Positions 1 through 7,867 of a DNA stretch of 64,000 bases are shown piece after piece (within the stretch, counting starts at the first letter, position 1; each line of letters begins with the position of its first letter). The stretch is from Thiobacillus sp. (lineage in GTDB: Bacteria; Pseudomonadota; Gammaproteobacteria; Burkholderiales; Thiobacillaceae). The notes beneath the pieces were generated by a model that was not told where the DNA came from, did no database searches, and was given only the letters and a program-made list of their open reading frames with translations. The position numbers were made by a program, and so were the translations under genes. The DNA is taken from the NCBI GenBank assembly GCA_016124745.1, contig WGNC01000007.1, positions 62,001-126,000 on the forward strand, read 5' to 3'.

Positions 1-408
1 CGTTTGCGTCAGCGTCAGCACAAGGTTTGCCCGGGCGGAAACCGGATCCACATGCGGGGCGCGGCTGCGACGCCAGTTGCGGTAATCCGCGCCGTCGAGC
101 ATCACCTGCGGCGTATACACCCAGCCCAGCCCGCTGTTGCGGGCACGCTGGCGCTGGCTGAAGGCCGCCTGGCCGAAGGGGTCGCGCCAGCCGAGCCGAT
201 CCCAGTAATCCACGTGGAAGGCCAGCGGCACCACGTTGCTATCGGGTGGCAGTTGCGACAGCCAGCGGTCCGCAGCCGGGCATGAACTGCAGCCTTCAGA
301 GGTATAGAGCTCCAGCAGGCTGTTGCGGGAGAGTCCGCTGGTGGCGCTGCAGGTGGCGGCGTGCGCGGCGGGGACGAGAAGGGCACAGAGCAACGGAAAG
401 GCGCGCAT
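1..408 (-). CDS. DUF1223 family secreted thioredoxin-like protein (3' end cut by window edge)
   Basis: The reading frame starts at the ATG ending at 408 and runs 136 codons to the left edge without a stop, so the C-terminus is missing. Residues 1-19 form a short hydrophobic signal peptide ending in an AHA-A type cleavage region. Residues 33-44 (ELYTSEGCSSCP) carry the CxxC of the DUF1223 family, and HVDYWDRLGW and YTPQVMLDG follow, both typical of that family. Members have a thioredoxin-like N-terminal fold and are exported; their function is not established. The gene stands alone: 172 bases without a gene separate it from the ferritin-like gene on the same strand. Confidence 0.88.
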   Translation of the reverse strand, partial: MRAFPLLCALLVPAAHAATCSATSGLSRNSLLELYTSEGCSSCPAADRWLSQLPPDSNVVPLAFHVDYWDRLGWRDPFGQAAFSQRQRARNSGLGWVYTPQVMLDGADYRNWRRSRAPHVDPVSARANLVLTLTQT

Positions 409-580
409 GGCAGACTCCGGTCAAGAGTCTTTCAGTCGCACCTGTCCCGACATCCTTACAAGCCGGTGGCTACATCAGGTGAAGCCGACTCGAAAGGACC
501 GCCTCGCACCGGGTCTCCCAGCGAGTGTTCGAAAACCGCTTCGGCCGCAGGAAGTCTACGGCACGACCGCCCGGGCCCGC

Positions 581-868
581 CTACTTGTGGGCAATCGGCT
601 TTTCGGTGAACAGGTAGTCCCTGAGCTCTTTCGAGAAGCTTGGATCCTTGCGGCGAATCCACTCCAGCACCATGGACGCGTGCTCCTTCTCTTCGTCACG
701 ATTGTGCTCAAGAATCGCTTTCAGTTCATGGTCTTTGCATGCATCAGCGCGCTGGTTATACCAGTCAACGGCCTCCAGCTCTTCCATCAATGAAACGATG
801 GCGCGGTGCATATCGCGCGTTTCATCAGAAAGCTCTTCCATGGGTTCGTGGTAACCGACACTCGACAT
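581..868 (-). CDS. Encapsulated-ferritin-like (EncFtn) iron-binding protein without targeting tail
   Basis: This 95-residue all-helical protein resembles encapsulated ferritin, which oxidises and binds iron as a decamer. The motifs EELEAVDWY (29-37) and RDEEKEH (57-63) place Glu30, Glu60, His63, Tyr37 and Trp36 where the family has its ferroxidase-centre residues. The ATG ending at 868 is chosen because AAGGAG lies six bases upstream; a TTG one codon earlier is too close to it. Known EncFtn proteins carry a C-terminal encapsulin-targeting peptide after the helical domain. This one stops at KPIAHK, right after the domain, and no encapsulin shell gene is in the window. It probably acts as free cytosolic iron storage, which is an inference. 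Confidence 0.85.
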   Translation of the reverse strand: MSSVGYHEPMEELSDETRDMHRAIVSLMEELEAVDWYNQRADACKDHELKAILEHNRDEEKEHASMVLEWIRRKDPSFSKELRDYLFTEKPIAHK

Positions 869-1004
869 CAATTTCTCCTTCGGGTTGAAACAAAAAGCAG
901 GGCTGCCCCCATTTGCTGCACGTGCACGCCCTGAAAACGAGCCTTAACTGGAGTGTACCTGCTCGAAGCAAGGCGCTGTCAGCGGGGTATGGCCGCGCAT
1001 AAGA

Positions 1005-1796
1005 TCACAATCCTAATTCAGCATCGGTCGCACTGTGTTCGTATTTGTTCTTCGGCGGCCATGGACGGACATGCCAGTCGGGTTCGAAAGCCATGGACGA
1101 TTTGCTGCGCCCCGGAAGCAAGGCGCCGTTTCCCGCTCCTTTGGCGTAGTCGTAATACAGTTTCACCACCTGTTCCTGCGTAGTTTGTTGCGCCGCAGGA
1201 TGTGAGGTGGAGGCTGTAATCCATTCGCGCACGCGCGCGTAACGCGCATCCATGGGCAGCGCGAAGTCTTCGTAATATTCCAGGAACCAGAAGCGCTGGA
1301 AGAACGGCGTGAACACCGTTTCCGCCCAGCCGAATTCTTCGAACAGGAATGGGCCGGCAGGCGAATGCGCCAGCAGGAAATCGTTCAGCTGCGCATACTG
1401 ATTGAGCATGCCTTCGCGCAGCGCTTCGCGACGCGCGGGATCCTGGTTCATCAGCCACCCATAGCCCTGGCTGAAGAAATCACCATCCATGCGCGTCAGC
1501 ATGTTCTCCACCGCTCGCCGCCACGGGTCGCGCTGTGCGACCGGCCGCTCCGGGTAGATGTCCTCGAGGTACTGCAGGATGACCAGGCTTTCCTTGATGA
1601 TGTGCCCGTCCGCGGTCTCCAGGATGGGTAGCGCCGTGGTGCCGCGCGTTTTTTTTAGCAGCCAGTCCGGCCGGGGCTGGGTGATGTCGATCACCTTGAA
1701 GTCGACTTCGTCGCGTCGGCCCTTCAGCGTCAGCAGGATTTCCAATCGCTGGCAGAAAGGACAGGCGGGGATGTGGTAGAGGGTCGGATGCGGCAT
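1005..1796 (-). CDS. Glutathione S-transferase family protein (SspA/omega-like)
   Basis: A 263-residue protein. The N-terminal thioredoxin fold holds the active-site-like motif PACPFCQRLE (residues 8-17), then TALPILET and IKESLVILQYLEDIYPERP, the glutathione-binding betabeta-alpha unit of GST_N_3 proteins. A helical GST_C domain follows (DPWRRAVENMLTRMDGDFF onward). Family members conjugate or reduce substrates with glutathione; the CPFC motif suggests thiol transfer rather than classical conjugation. The ATG ending at 1796 begins directly before the beta-strand PTLYHIPACPF. An open frame extends 39 codons further upstream but has no family similarity. The upstream neighbour is an unknown protein on the same strand. 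Confidence 0.88.
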   Translation of the reverse strand: MPHPTLYHIPACPFCQRLEILLTLKGRRDEVDFKVIDITQPRPDWLLKKTRGTTALPILETADGHIIKESLVILQYLEDIYPERPVAQRDPWRRAVENMLTRMDGDFFSQGYGWLMNQDPARREALREGMLNQYAQLNDFLLAHSPAGPFLFEEFGWAETVFTPFFQRFWFLEYYEDFALPMDARYARVREWITASTSHPAAQQTTQEQVVKLYYDYAKGAGNGALLPGRSKSSMAFEPDWHVRPWPPKNKYEHSATDAELGL

Positions 1797-1851
1797 GAGT
1801 GTGGTGGAGTGAAAAAACGGCTTGCAGTTAGAAAATATTGCGACGACGGTG

Positions 1852-2271
1852 CTATTCGTCGGATGGCTTGCGGCAGATCGGCCCGTCGATCGGATTCTCC
1901 ATGCTTTGCGCAATCGCAGTCACGATCTCGTGGATCTCGTCGGCCCTGAAATGCTCGAACAGGCGGCGCGCGATCGGCGGCGGGATGCGAATGGTGCGGG
2001 TGGTGCCATCGGTCAGCGTCACCGTCGTGCCGGCAGCGTGGTGGCTCACCAGTTCATTATCCGACTCCGCGAGCAACATCTGTTCGTCCATGAGCACGTC
2101 GTACTTGGCCTCGACGGCTTCCTGCAGTTCATCGACGAGTCCGTCCGGCAGTTCGACCACGAAGCCCGCGATCTCGTCCGGCCGCACCGTGCTGGCGATG
2201 CCGTGCGCGGACGCGAACGCCAGGAAACGGTCGCGCAGCGCCTCGTCGAAGAACATGTATTCGAATCCCAC
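1852..2271 (-). CDS. Conserved hypothetical protein, acidic, about 139 aa
   Basis: I do not recognise a named family. The protein is acidic and mostly helical, with FVVELPDGLVDELQEAVEAKYD in the middle (cut at 20 residues or fewer when compared) and a C-terminal part rich in Ile/Arg/Glu (IRIPPPIARRLFEHF). It has no membrane segment or signal peptide. The start shown is a GTG ending at 2271; an ATG ending at 2256 is an alternative, and no clear ribosome binding site separates them. It lies 15 bases downstream of the methyltransferase gene on the same strand, so the two are probably co-transcribed. It probably acts in the cytoplasm. Confidence 0.7.
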   Translation of the reverse strand: MGFEYMFFDEALRDRFLAFASAHGIASTVRPDEIAGFVVELPDGLVDELQEAVEAKYDVLMDEQMLLAESDNELVSHHAAGTTVTLTDGTTRTIRIPPPIARRLFEHFRADEIHEIVTAIAQSMENPIDGPICRKPSDE

Positions 2272-2286
2272 GCTGTCGCCCCCGCG

Positions 2287-2934
2287 CTAGGCGGCCGCGC
2301 GGCGCGCGTTCATCAGGAATACCGGGTAGTCCCGCGTTCCGTTCTCAAACTGCTTGGCAATGCTGAACACGGTCTGGAAGCTGGGATCGGAGAAGCCGGC
2401 ATCGGCAGTGCGCCGACCCAGTTCGTCCCGGTCGAAGCCGTGGTGCACGTCGACCTCGATGCCGTGGAACGAGCCGTCCTCCTGGTCCAAGTCTGCGATG
2501 CACAGATACCCGCCGGGATTCAGCAGGTCATGGAAGACGCGCAGGATGTGGTCGGTGTCGGGCACGTGGTGCAGCGTCATCGAGGTCACGATGAGGTCGA
2601 ATGTCCGGGTCGGGGTCGGGTCACTGAGCAGGTCGAGTTGAAGCGTCGTCATGTTGGCGACATCCTGCGAGGCGATTTTCTCGTTCACGACTTCGAGCAT
2701 GCCGCCCGAACTGTCGGCCAGCAGGATTGCGCCGACTTCATCCTTGAGCGGGAACGACAACAGACCGGTACCGCAGCCATAGTCGAGGGCGCTCATTTCA
2801 CGATGCAGGGGCACGGCCTGCCGGATGGCCTGCGCGATCTTGAGACCACGCTCCCGGAATACCGGGTTGTCGTCCCATTGGCGGGCCTTGCTGTCGAAGT
2901 GGGCGGCGTCGAGCTGGGTGGTGGGTTTGGTCAT
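2287..2934 (-). CDS. Class I SAM-dependent methyltransferase
   Basis: A 215-residue Rossmann-fold methyltransferase. Motif I is ALDYGCGTGLLSFPL near residue 50, followed by an acidic strand (ILLADSSGGML), motif IV (FDLIVTSMTLHHV) and the LLNPGGYLCIADLD strand. This layout is typical of Methyltransf_11/25 enzymes acting on small molecules. The substrate cannot be told from sequence. The ATG ending at 2934 starts just before the family-like N-terminus; the frame is open upstream to 3012 but overlaps the cold-shock gene's 3' end, which argues against a longer form. It is followed by the unknown 139-aa gene after 15 bases. Confidence 0.88.
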   Translation of the reverse strand: MTKPTTQLDAAHFDSKARQWDDNPVFRERGLKIAQAIRQAVPLHREMSALDYGCGTGLLSFPLKDEVGAILLADSSGGMLEVVNEKIASQDVANMTTLQLDLLSDPTPTRTFDLIVTSMTLHHVPDTDHILRVFHDLLNPGGYLCIADLDQEDGSFHGIEVDVHHGFDRDELGRRTADAGFSDPSFQTVFSIAKQFENGTRDYPVFLMNARRAAA

Positions 2935-2968
2935 GATGGTTTGAGGGGATCGGAGGTTGTTTGAGAAC

Positions 2969-3571
2969 CTAATTACACCATTGTTGTTCACACGGTTCGC
3001 CATCGCCGTCACCGTCCATCGCGACGCTCGGGCAATTTCTCAGAAAAAACTTTGCCTCGGCGCAGGAAGTCATTTCCGAGCAACGGGTTCTGCCATCGCA
3101 TTGAAAGGTCACGGAGGCAACGGGATCACTGGTTTCAACCGGGGCAGCCAAATCACTGAATCGGTCTGTTGTGGCAGTCGGTGGGGACAGACGGCGTGTG
3201 AACTCGCCATAACCATAAGCGCCCAGGGCAACCAGCAGGGCGATTGGAAGGATGCGCCCCAGCAGACCTGGTTTGTTGGGGCGCCTGGAGGGTTTGCTTA
3301 GGCGATAAGGTCTTTCGGTCGGGCGGATGGGTTCGCTTAAGCGATAAGGTTTTTCTGTCGGGCGGGTAGCACACAAGATGTGACTGGCCTGCTTCTTCCC
3401 GTTCTTGCCGACTTCAATCTCGAACGTCAGGCGTTCACCGAGCCGTGGGCGCTGAGCGTCCCTTGGAAAGGAAGAGATGTGGGCAAATACCTCTTGTCCG
3501 CCTTGAGAGGGCGTGATGAAACCAAAGCCGCGATCATCGTTCCATTTTGAGAGCTTGCCTTCGATACGCAT
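2969..3571 (-). CDS. Cold-shock domain / Excalibur domain fusion protein with one membrane segment
   Basis: A 200-residue protein in four parts. Residues 1-68 are a cold-shock domain with the RNA-binding signatures DRGFGFITP and EVFAHISSF. A linker of two imperfect repeats follows (RPTEKPYRLSEPI, then RPTERPYRLSKPS). Next is a hydrophobic segment (LLGRILPIALLVALGAYGYG). The C-terminal 45 residues form an Excalibur-type domain with conserved cysteines and the calcium-loop-like DGDGDGEPCEQQW. Cold-shock domains bind single-stranded nucleic acid; Excalibur domains are thought to bind Ca2+ outside the cytoplasm. The arrangement suggests a cytoplasmic RNA-binding head and an external tail, as in known CSD-Excalibur proteins. 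Confidence 0.9.
   Translation of the reverse strand: MRIEGKLSKWNDDRGFGFITPSQGGQEVFAHISSFPRDAQRPRLGERLTFEIEVGKNGKKQASHILCATRPTEKPYRLSEPIRPTERPYRLSKPSRRPNKPGLLGRILPIALLVALGAYGYGEFTRRLSPPTATTDRFSDLAAPVETSDPVASVTFQCDGRTRCSEMTSCAEAKFFLRNCPSVAMDGDGDGEPCEQQWCN
3297..3367 (-). repeat. Two in-frame repeats in the CSD-Excalibur linker
   Basis: Two near-identical units of roughly 36-39 bases, each containing GCGATAAGG and a GTCGGGCGG-like end on the plus strand, encode RPTExPYRLSxP twice. They lie between the cold-shock domain and the membrane segment. Confidence 0.75.
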
Positions 3572-3646
3572 ATGAGTGGGCTAACGTTGAGTTTGAGTTG
3601 GATGCAGAAAATGGGGCTGGCCCCGTTTTTGGTCCGCCTGTCTACA

Positions 3647-3910
3647 CTAGTCTCCGCCACCTCCGCCATCGCCCCCGCCACAGTCTCCGTTGTCGTGGCA
3701 ACTGAAATCCGGGCTTGAGCCCGACCAGGCATCGCCGGCGTGGCTCGTCGCGCGTTTCGTATCGCCACCCAAGGCATTCAGCCAGTTCAAAAAGCCGAGC
3801 ACGAGTATGGCGCCGCCAGCAAGACTCGCCCACATTGCGAATGGCCATTGCCAATATTTCAGAAGCGCGCCGAGACCGCCCAAAAGACAGCCTGACAAGA
3901 GCCACAGCAT
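3647..3910 (-). CDS. Small membrane protein with Gly/Asp/Cys-rich tail
   Basis: An 87-residue protein. Two hydrophobic segments (MLWLLSGCLLGGLGALLKYW and FAMWASLAGGAILVLGFLNW) are followed by a polar stretch and a tail that ends in SCHDNGDCGGGDGGGGGD. I recognise no named family; similar small two-helix proteins with glycine-rich ends are annotated only as hypothetical. The start at 3910 puts the first helix at the N-terminus. The frame is open upstream to 4063, but that region lies partly inside the neighbouring glycosylase gene and looks random. The tail could bind metal (inference only). Confidence 0.6.
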   Translation of the reverse strand: MLWLLSGCLLGGLGALLKYWQWPFAMWASLAGGAILVLGFLNWLNALGGDTKRATSHAGDAWSGSSPDFSCHDNGDCGGGDGGGGGD

Positions 3911-4019
3911 TTCGAAGCCTGGATGAATGAGGAACAAGCAGAATGATAGGGTGGCAGCCCACTTTTTTGCATGTATGCCAGAGAAAATAGTGGTTTGTTC
4001 CCCGTGGTCTGTTGCGCTT

Positions 4020-4571
4020 TCAGTTCTGCAGCACAGCCGTCCAGCGTGCCAGCTTCTCTTCAAAGGTCATGGCTGCATGGGCTGGGCTGGTGGAGGGCAG
4101 GGTCTTGGTGCGGACGGCGCATTCGGTCGCCGGCAGGCCGGGCAGCACGAGCCGCCGGTAGAGGTCGGCAGCCTTGCCGCCGTTGAAGCAGATCAAGCCG
4201 ATTTCCGGATGGGATGCGATGAACGCGGGGAGGTCGTTCGGCACCACGCTCGAATGCACGATGGCGGTATCGAGACTGCCCGGCCGTTGGGCGGCGGCAC
4301 AGACGTCCCACAGCGCGATCCTGTTCTGGATCAGACGTTGTGCACGTTCTGCGTACGACAATTCCGGGCTTGCGCCAAACAGCTGCCCCATGATCTTCCA
4401 GAACGCATTCTGAGGGTGGGCGTAGTACTGCTGCTGTCGGAGCGACGCCTGCCCAGGAAGGCTGCCGAGTATCAGCACCCGCGCGTGCACATCGGCGATG
4501 GGCGGGAAGCCGTTGTCATGCGTCGGCAATATTCTCCGGTGCGGGATGTCCTGCAGTTTCGCGCCTTTCAA
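4020..4571 (-). CDS. DNA-deoxyinosine (hypoxanthine) glycosylase, UDG superfamily family 6
   Basis: A 183-residue enzyme that should remove hypoxanthine (deaminated adenine) from DNA. The motif VLILGSLPGQASLRQQQYY (about residues 32-50) followed by HPQNAFWKIMG is the signature of the hypoxanthine-DNA glycosylase branch of the uracil-DNA glycosylase superfamily. LICFNGGKAADLY and TLPSTSPAHA form the C-terminal half of the active-site cleft. No ATG is available. The start shown is a TTG eight bases after the tag stop codon; a TTG ending at 4529, with GGAG four bases upstream, is an alternative. It sits directly downstream of tag, pairing two base-excision repair enzymes. Confidence 0.87.
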   Translation of the reverse strand: MKGAKLQDIPHRRILPTHDNGFPPIADVHARVLILGSLPGQASLRQQQYYAHPQNAFWKIMGQLFGASPELSYAERAQRLIQNRIALWDVCAAAQRPGSLDTAIVHSSVVPNDLPAFIASHPEIGLICFNGGKAADLYRRLVLPGLPATECAVRTKTLPSTSPAHAAMTFEEKLARWTAVLQN

Positions 4572-4577
4572 AACACG

Positions 4578-5189
4578 TCAGTCCCCCGGCCGTGCGAAAT
4601 GCCCGCGTGCGCGTTCGACCTGGGACCGGATGACGCAATGCTCGACATGATCGTTGATCAGCCCCACAGCCTGCATGAAGGCATAGACAGTCGTCGGGCC
4701 GACGAATTTCCAGCCTTGCTTCTTCAAATCCTTGGACAGCGCCAGCGATTCCGCGGAAGTCGACGCAGTCTGCGGTTCAGCGAGCTGTGCGGCGTCGCGC
4801 TCGTAACGCCAGACAAAGGCCGCCAGCGAGCCTTCGCGCTTAACGAGCTCCTGGGTCCGTTGTGCATTATTGATGACGGCCTCGATCTTGCCCCGATGCC
4901 GGACAATCCCTTCGTCCTTGAGCAGGCGCTCGACGTCGCGCTGGGTGAAGCGGGCGATCCGGTCGAAATCGAACCCGTGGAACGCGGCGCGAAAATTCTC
5001 CCGCTTGGCAAGAATGGTGCGCCAGCTCAGGCCGGACTGGAAGCCTTCCAGGCTCAGCTTCTCGAACAGCCGATGATCGTCGTCGACGGGAAAGCCCCAT
5101 TCGCTATCGTGATAGGCGAGAAACTCCGGCGCCGCGCCGCACCAGCCGCAGCGTGGCCGGCCATCCGGACCTGCAATCGTCGTGCTCAT
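4578..5189 (-). CDS. tag: DNA-3-methyladenine glycosylase I
   Basis: This 203-residue enzyme excises 3-methyladenine from alkylated DNA. PRCGWCG at the N-terminus, YHDSEWGFP, FEKLSLEGFQSGLSW and the C-terminal NDHVEHC match the Tag family. The zinc ligands are seen as Cys near residue 14, His of YHDSEWG, and the His/Cys of HVEHC. The ATG ending at 5189 is preferred over an upstream start because AAGGAGG lies at the right distance. The hypoxanthine glycosylase gene follows after six bases, so both probably share one transcript for repair of damaged bases. Confidence 0.95.
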   Translation of the reverse strand: MSTTIAGPDGRPRCGWCGAAPEFLAYHDSEWGFPVDDDHRLFEKLSLEGFQSGLSWRTILAKRENFRAAFHGFDFDRIARFTQRDVERLLKDEGIVRHRGKIEAVINNAQRTQELVKREGSLAAFVWRYERDAAQLAEPQTASTSAESLALSKDLKKQGWKFVGPTTVYAFMQAVGLINDHVEHCVIRSQVERARGHFARPGD

Positions 5190-5255
5190 GCGTCTGGCCT
5201 CCTTCAATCTGAAATGGATAATCGTAATGGATTAGTCGGGCAGAGTTTCATCCTT

Positions 5256-6104
5256 TCAGCGTCTGCTTCGTTCAAAGCACGTCAGCCGCACCTCCACACC
5301 GAGCGACAGGGCCGTCAATCCAGCGGCTGCCGCGCGGCCTTCGGCACTGGCGCGGTGGAGGTGCGGCGTCATCGCCAGCAGATCGGCGATTTGTTCGGCA
5401 GAGTTCAGTTCGATCGGGAAGCGCAGCGTTTCCGTTCGAAGCCGACCAAACGCTTCGGGCGTCTGTATCTCCGTCGTGCGCTCCGGCTTCAGGCTGGGGT
5501 AGATGATCTCGCGCAGTTCGCGCAGATGATCGGGCCCGGCATCGATCTGCACCAGGCGGCCACCCGGCTTCAGCACTCGCGCAAACTCCGCATAGACGGG
5601 AAAGCCGAACATGCAAAGCACGCGATCGAGCGTGCCCGGCAGCACCGGCAGCCGGGCGTTGGTTCCCACGACCCAGGTGGGCCGCTTGTCCTGCTTCGCG
5701 GCCGACAGCACGGCCCACTTGGAAATGTCCAGCCCAAGCAGCGCCAGCGTGGGCCCATCGCCTGCGGCGGCGGCCAGCTGGCGCAGGTAGTAGCCCTCGC
5801 CGCAACCGGCATCGAGGCAGCTGATCGTCTCATCCGCAGGCAGGCTGGCAAGCAAGGCCAGGCTGACCGCCGCGGCAATCGGCTCGTAAAAGCCTGCCGC
5901 AAGAAAACGCCGACGCGCCGCGACCATCTCCTTGCTGTCCCCCGGATCGAGCGAGCGCTTGTGCTGCACCGGCAACAGATTCGTGTATCCCTGGCTGGCG
6001 ATGTCAAAATTGTGGCCGGACGCGCAGCGCCAGGCGGAACCGTTGGGCTGCAAGGGCAGGCCGTCCAGCGGGCAGGCCAGTGCCAGGAATGGGGTGATGC
6101 TCAT
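5256..6104 (-). CDS. rlmA: 23S rRNA (guanine-N1)-methyltransferase, RlmA-type
   Basis: A 282-residue enzyme expected to methylate N1 of a guanine in helix 35 of 23S rRNA. An N-terminal zinc-finger-like region (ACPLDGLPL then WRCASGHNFD), the very conserved GYTNLLPVQHKRSLDPGDS segment and the SAM-binding LDAGCGEGYYL match RlmA/RrmA. The second cysteine of the finger is replaced by Asp (CPLD instead of CPLC), which occurs in some homologues and may weaken zinc binding. The ATG ending at 6104 begins the finger directly. It is 41 bases downstream of the DUF389 gene on the same strand. Confidence 0.9.
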   Translation of the reverse strand: MSITPFLALACPLDGLPLQPNGSAWRCASGHNFDIASQGYTNLLPVQHKRSLDPGDSKEMVAARRRFLAAGFYEPIAAAVSLALLASLPADETISCLDAGCGEGYYLRQLAAAAGDGPTLALLGLDISKWAVLSAAKQDKRPTWVVGTNARLPVLPGTLDRVLCMFGFPVYAEFARVLKPGGRLVQIDAGPDHLRELREIIYPSLKPERTTEIQTPEAFGRLRTETLRFPIELNSAEQIADLLAMTPHLHRASAEGRAAAAGLTALSLGVEVRLTCFERSRR

Positions 6105-6145
6105 TTTGTTCCGATGCCGACGACCCTTGGGCTCTTTCCCTGTCG

Positions 6146-7129
6146 CTACCTGATCAATGCCCCGCGGCCGTAAATGAAAAATATCAGGAATATCAGCGTC
6201 ACGATCCACCCCACTATGTAAACGACCATGGCGTGCTTCGCCTTTTCCTTTTCCACCCACGTGCGCGGGTGAATGCCCTTTATCAAGAAAACCAGCTTGC
6301 ATGCCAGGTTGACACACACCAGGTTGACGGCCAACAGCAAGCCTGCTCCCATTGCGAGGTTGTATTCCCCATGGCCCAGCATCAGGCCGAATGTGACTGC
6401 AGGCGGCAACAGGGCCACCGCCACCATCACGCCTACCAGCACGCTCGGCAGACCGGTAGTCAGCGAAAGCGCCGCCGCAGCGCCCGAGGCCAATGCCAGC
6501 GCAACCGAATCCATCCCTACGTCGGTGCGTGCAGCGATCTCCGGGCTTGAAAGATCAAATGGCCACACAACGGCGATTCCGACCGCCAATGCGATGGCCA
6601 GTGCAATGCCTGCCGAGCCGGTCAGAATCGATTTCCGCATCAGGGAGCCGTCACCCAGCGCGGTGGCCAGTCCAAAGGCCAGATTGGGGCCGAGCAGCGG
6701 GGCAATCACCATGGCGCCAATCACCACGGCCACGTTGTTTTCGATGAGGCCGATCGCAGCCACCACGGTTGAAAGGAACACCAGCACAATGAAATTCAGG
6801 TCCAGCCGTGCATTCTTTTCAACGCCGTTATAGAGCGACTCTCGTGCGGCGATCGCCGCGTCCTCTTCCTTGCGCTCTTCTTCAGAGGGCTTGGGCAGCG
6901 CGATTTCAACCGGCAAGACCGCTATCCGGACTGGGGTCTGGACGCCGAGCAGCGTCTGCAAGGAATCCAGCACAGCTTGGAGCTTGTCGTCAGCCACCAG
7001 CAGGCGCATCGGCGGCATCCCGTCTTCGCCCACGACGCCCACGCGGCAGTCGGAAACCTCGTGCTTTTCGGCGATGGCCGAAACCGTGACTGCATTGCCC
7101 GCGTCGGCGACGACTTCAACGTATTTCAT
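6146..7129 (-). CDS. DUF389 / TIGR00341 family integral membrane protein
   Basis: A 327-residue protein. The first about 85 residues are a soluble alpha/beta domain (MKYVEVVADAGNAVTVSAIA). A charged linker (PSEEERKEEDAAIAARESLY) leads to about six membrane helices. The signature RLDLNFIVLVFLSTVVAAIG plus AVVIGAMVIAPLLGPNLAFG is diagnostic for the DUF389 family. No biochemical function is established; a transport or stress role is only a guess. The gene is followed by rlmA on the same strand. Confidence 0.92.
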   Translation of the reverse strand: MKYVEVVADAGNAVTVSAIAEKHEVSDCRVGVVGEDGMPPMRLLVADDKLQAVLDSLQTLLGVQTPVRIAVLPVEIALPKPSEEERKEEDAAIAARESLYNGVEKNARLDLNFIVLVFLSTVVAAIGLIENNVAVVIGAMVIAPLLGPNLAFGLATALGDGSLMRKSILTGSAGIALAIALAVGIAVVWPFDLSSPEIAARTDVGMDSVALALASGAAAALSLTTGLPSVLVGVMVAVALLPPAVTFGLMLGHGEYNLAMGAGLLLAVNLVCVNLACKLVFLIKGIHPRTWVEKEKAKHAMVVYIVGWIVTLIFLIFFIYGRGALIR

Positions 7130-7225
7130 GGTCGGTCTCTTTCTGTCCGCGCAGCCAAATCTGGGTGCAGGTCTTGCAGTGCAATGCAGCCATGAAGGAC
7201 CAAAAATGCACGGTTGATAACGGGT

Positions 7226-7606
7226 TCACGCCGGGCCTTGCAATGCTGCCTGCATCGCCTGCTCCGACACCTGGTAGCTCAGCACCGCATGGACGGGAAA
7301 CAGCTCCAGCAGCTTGCCGATATGGTCTTCCTCGCGCGGATGCATGAACACGATCACCTTCGCCTGCGGCGCAAAGCGTTGCAGGGTGCGGATCGTCACG
7401 TCCAGATTCGAGACGTTCGCGCCAGCGTAATTGTTGCCCCAGCCGTAGACGAACTCCCCGACGAAGAAATCCGGCGGCTGCTTCTGCAGCGCCCGGTGCA
7501 GATTGCGGGCCGCGTCGAAGTGCTGCGCCTCGATGCCCAGCTTCCGGTACAGGGCGCTGAAATCGGGCGGGAAGGGGGATTCGATCAGGGAGAACAGGGT
7601 TTGCAT
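7226..7606 (-). CDS. Conserved hypothetical protein with a receiver-like layout
   Basis: A 126-residue cytosolic protein that I cannot assign to a named family. The order of elements (FDAARNLHRALQ, PPDFFVGEFVYG, APQAKVIVFMHPREEDH, FPVHAVLSYQVSEQAMQAAL) looks like a response-regulator-type alpha/beta sandwich, but I see no clear phosphoacceptor Asp, so this is only an impression of fold. A decayed copy of its first half lies at 8555-8782, beyond the GST gene. The bases 7607-7867 upstream hold no gene. Confidence 0.75.
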   Translation of the reverse strand: MQTLFSLIESPFPPDFSALYRKLGIEAQHFDAARNLHRALQKQPPDFFVGEFVYGWGNNYAGANVSNLDVTIRTLQRFAPQAKVIVFMHPREEDHIGKLLELFPVHAVLSYQVSEQAMQAALQGPA

Positions 7607-7867
7607 GTGGCGTCCGGTGTCATTTGCGCTGATGGATTATCGTGCCAATAGCCCGAGATACGCGCTAAAGGAAGGTGAAGCGCGTGGAATGGAAACCGTG
7701 GGATGTCGCCTGGTGTCGCGGTCAATGATCCTGAAGACGCCAAGGTCTGATGCGGTGTCTTCCAGTCGTTGTTGTTGCAGGTTTCGTCAAGGCTGGCATG
7801 AGTTGATTCGTGGGAGGGGTCTTCAGCGGAAATATTTCATTGCGTATCCAGCAACATCATCTTGAAA

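Noticed and set aside
3927-6173. 748-codon open frame on the plus strand across tag, the hypoxanthine glycosylase and rlmA
   Set aside because: Three real enzymes lie on the opposite strand. The product shows no fold or family.
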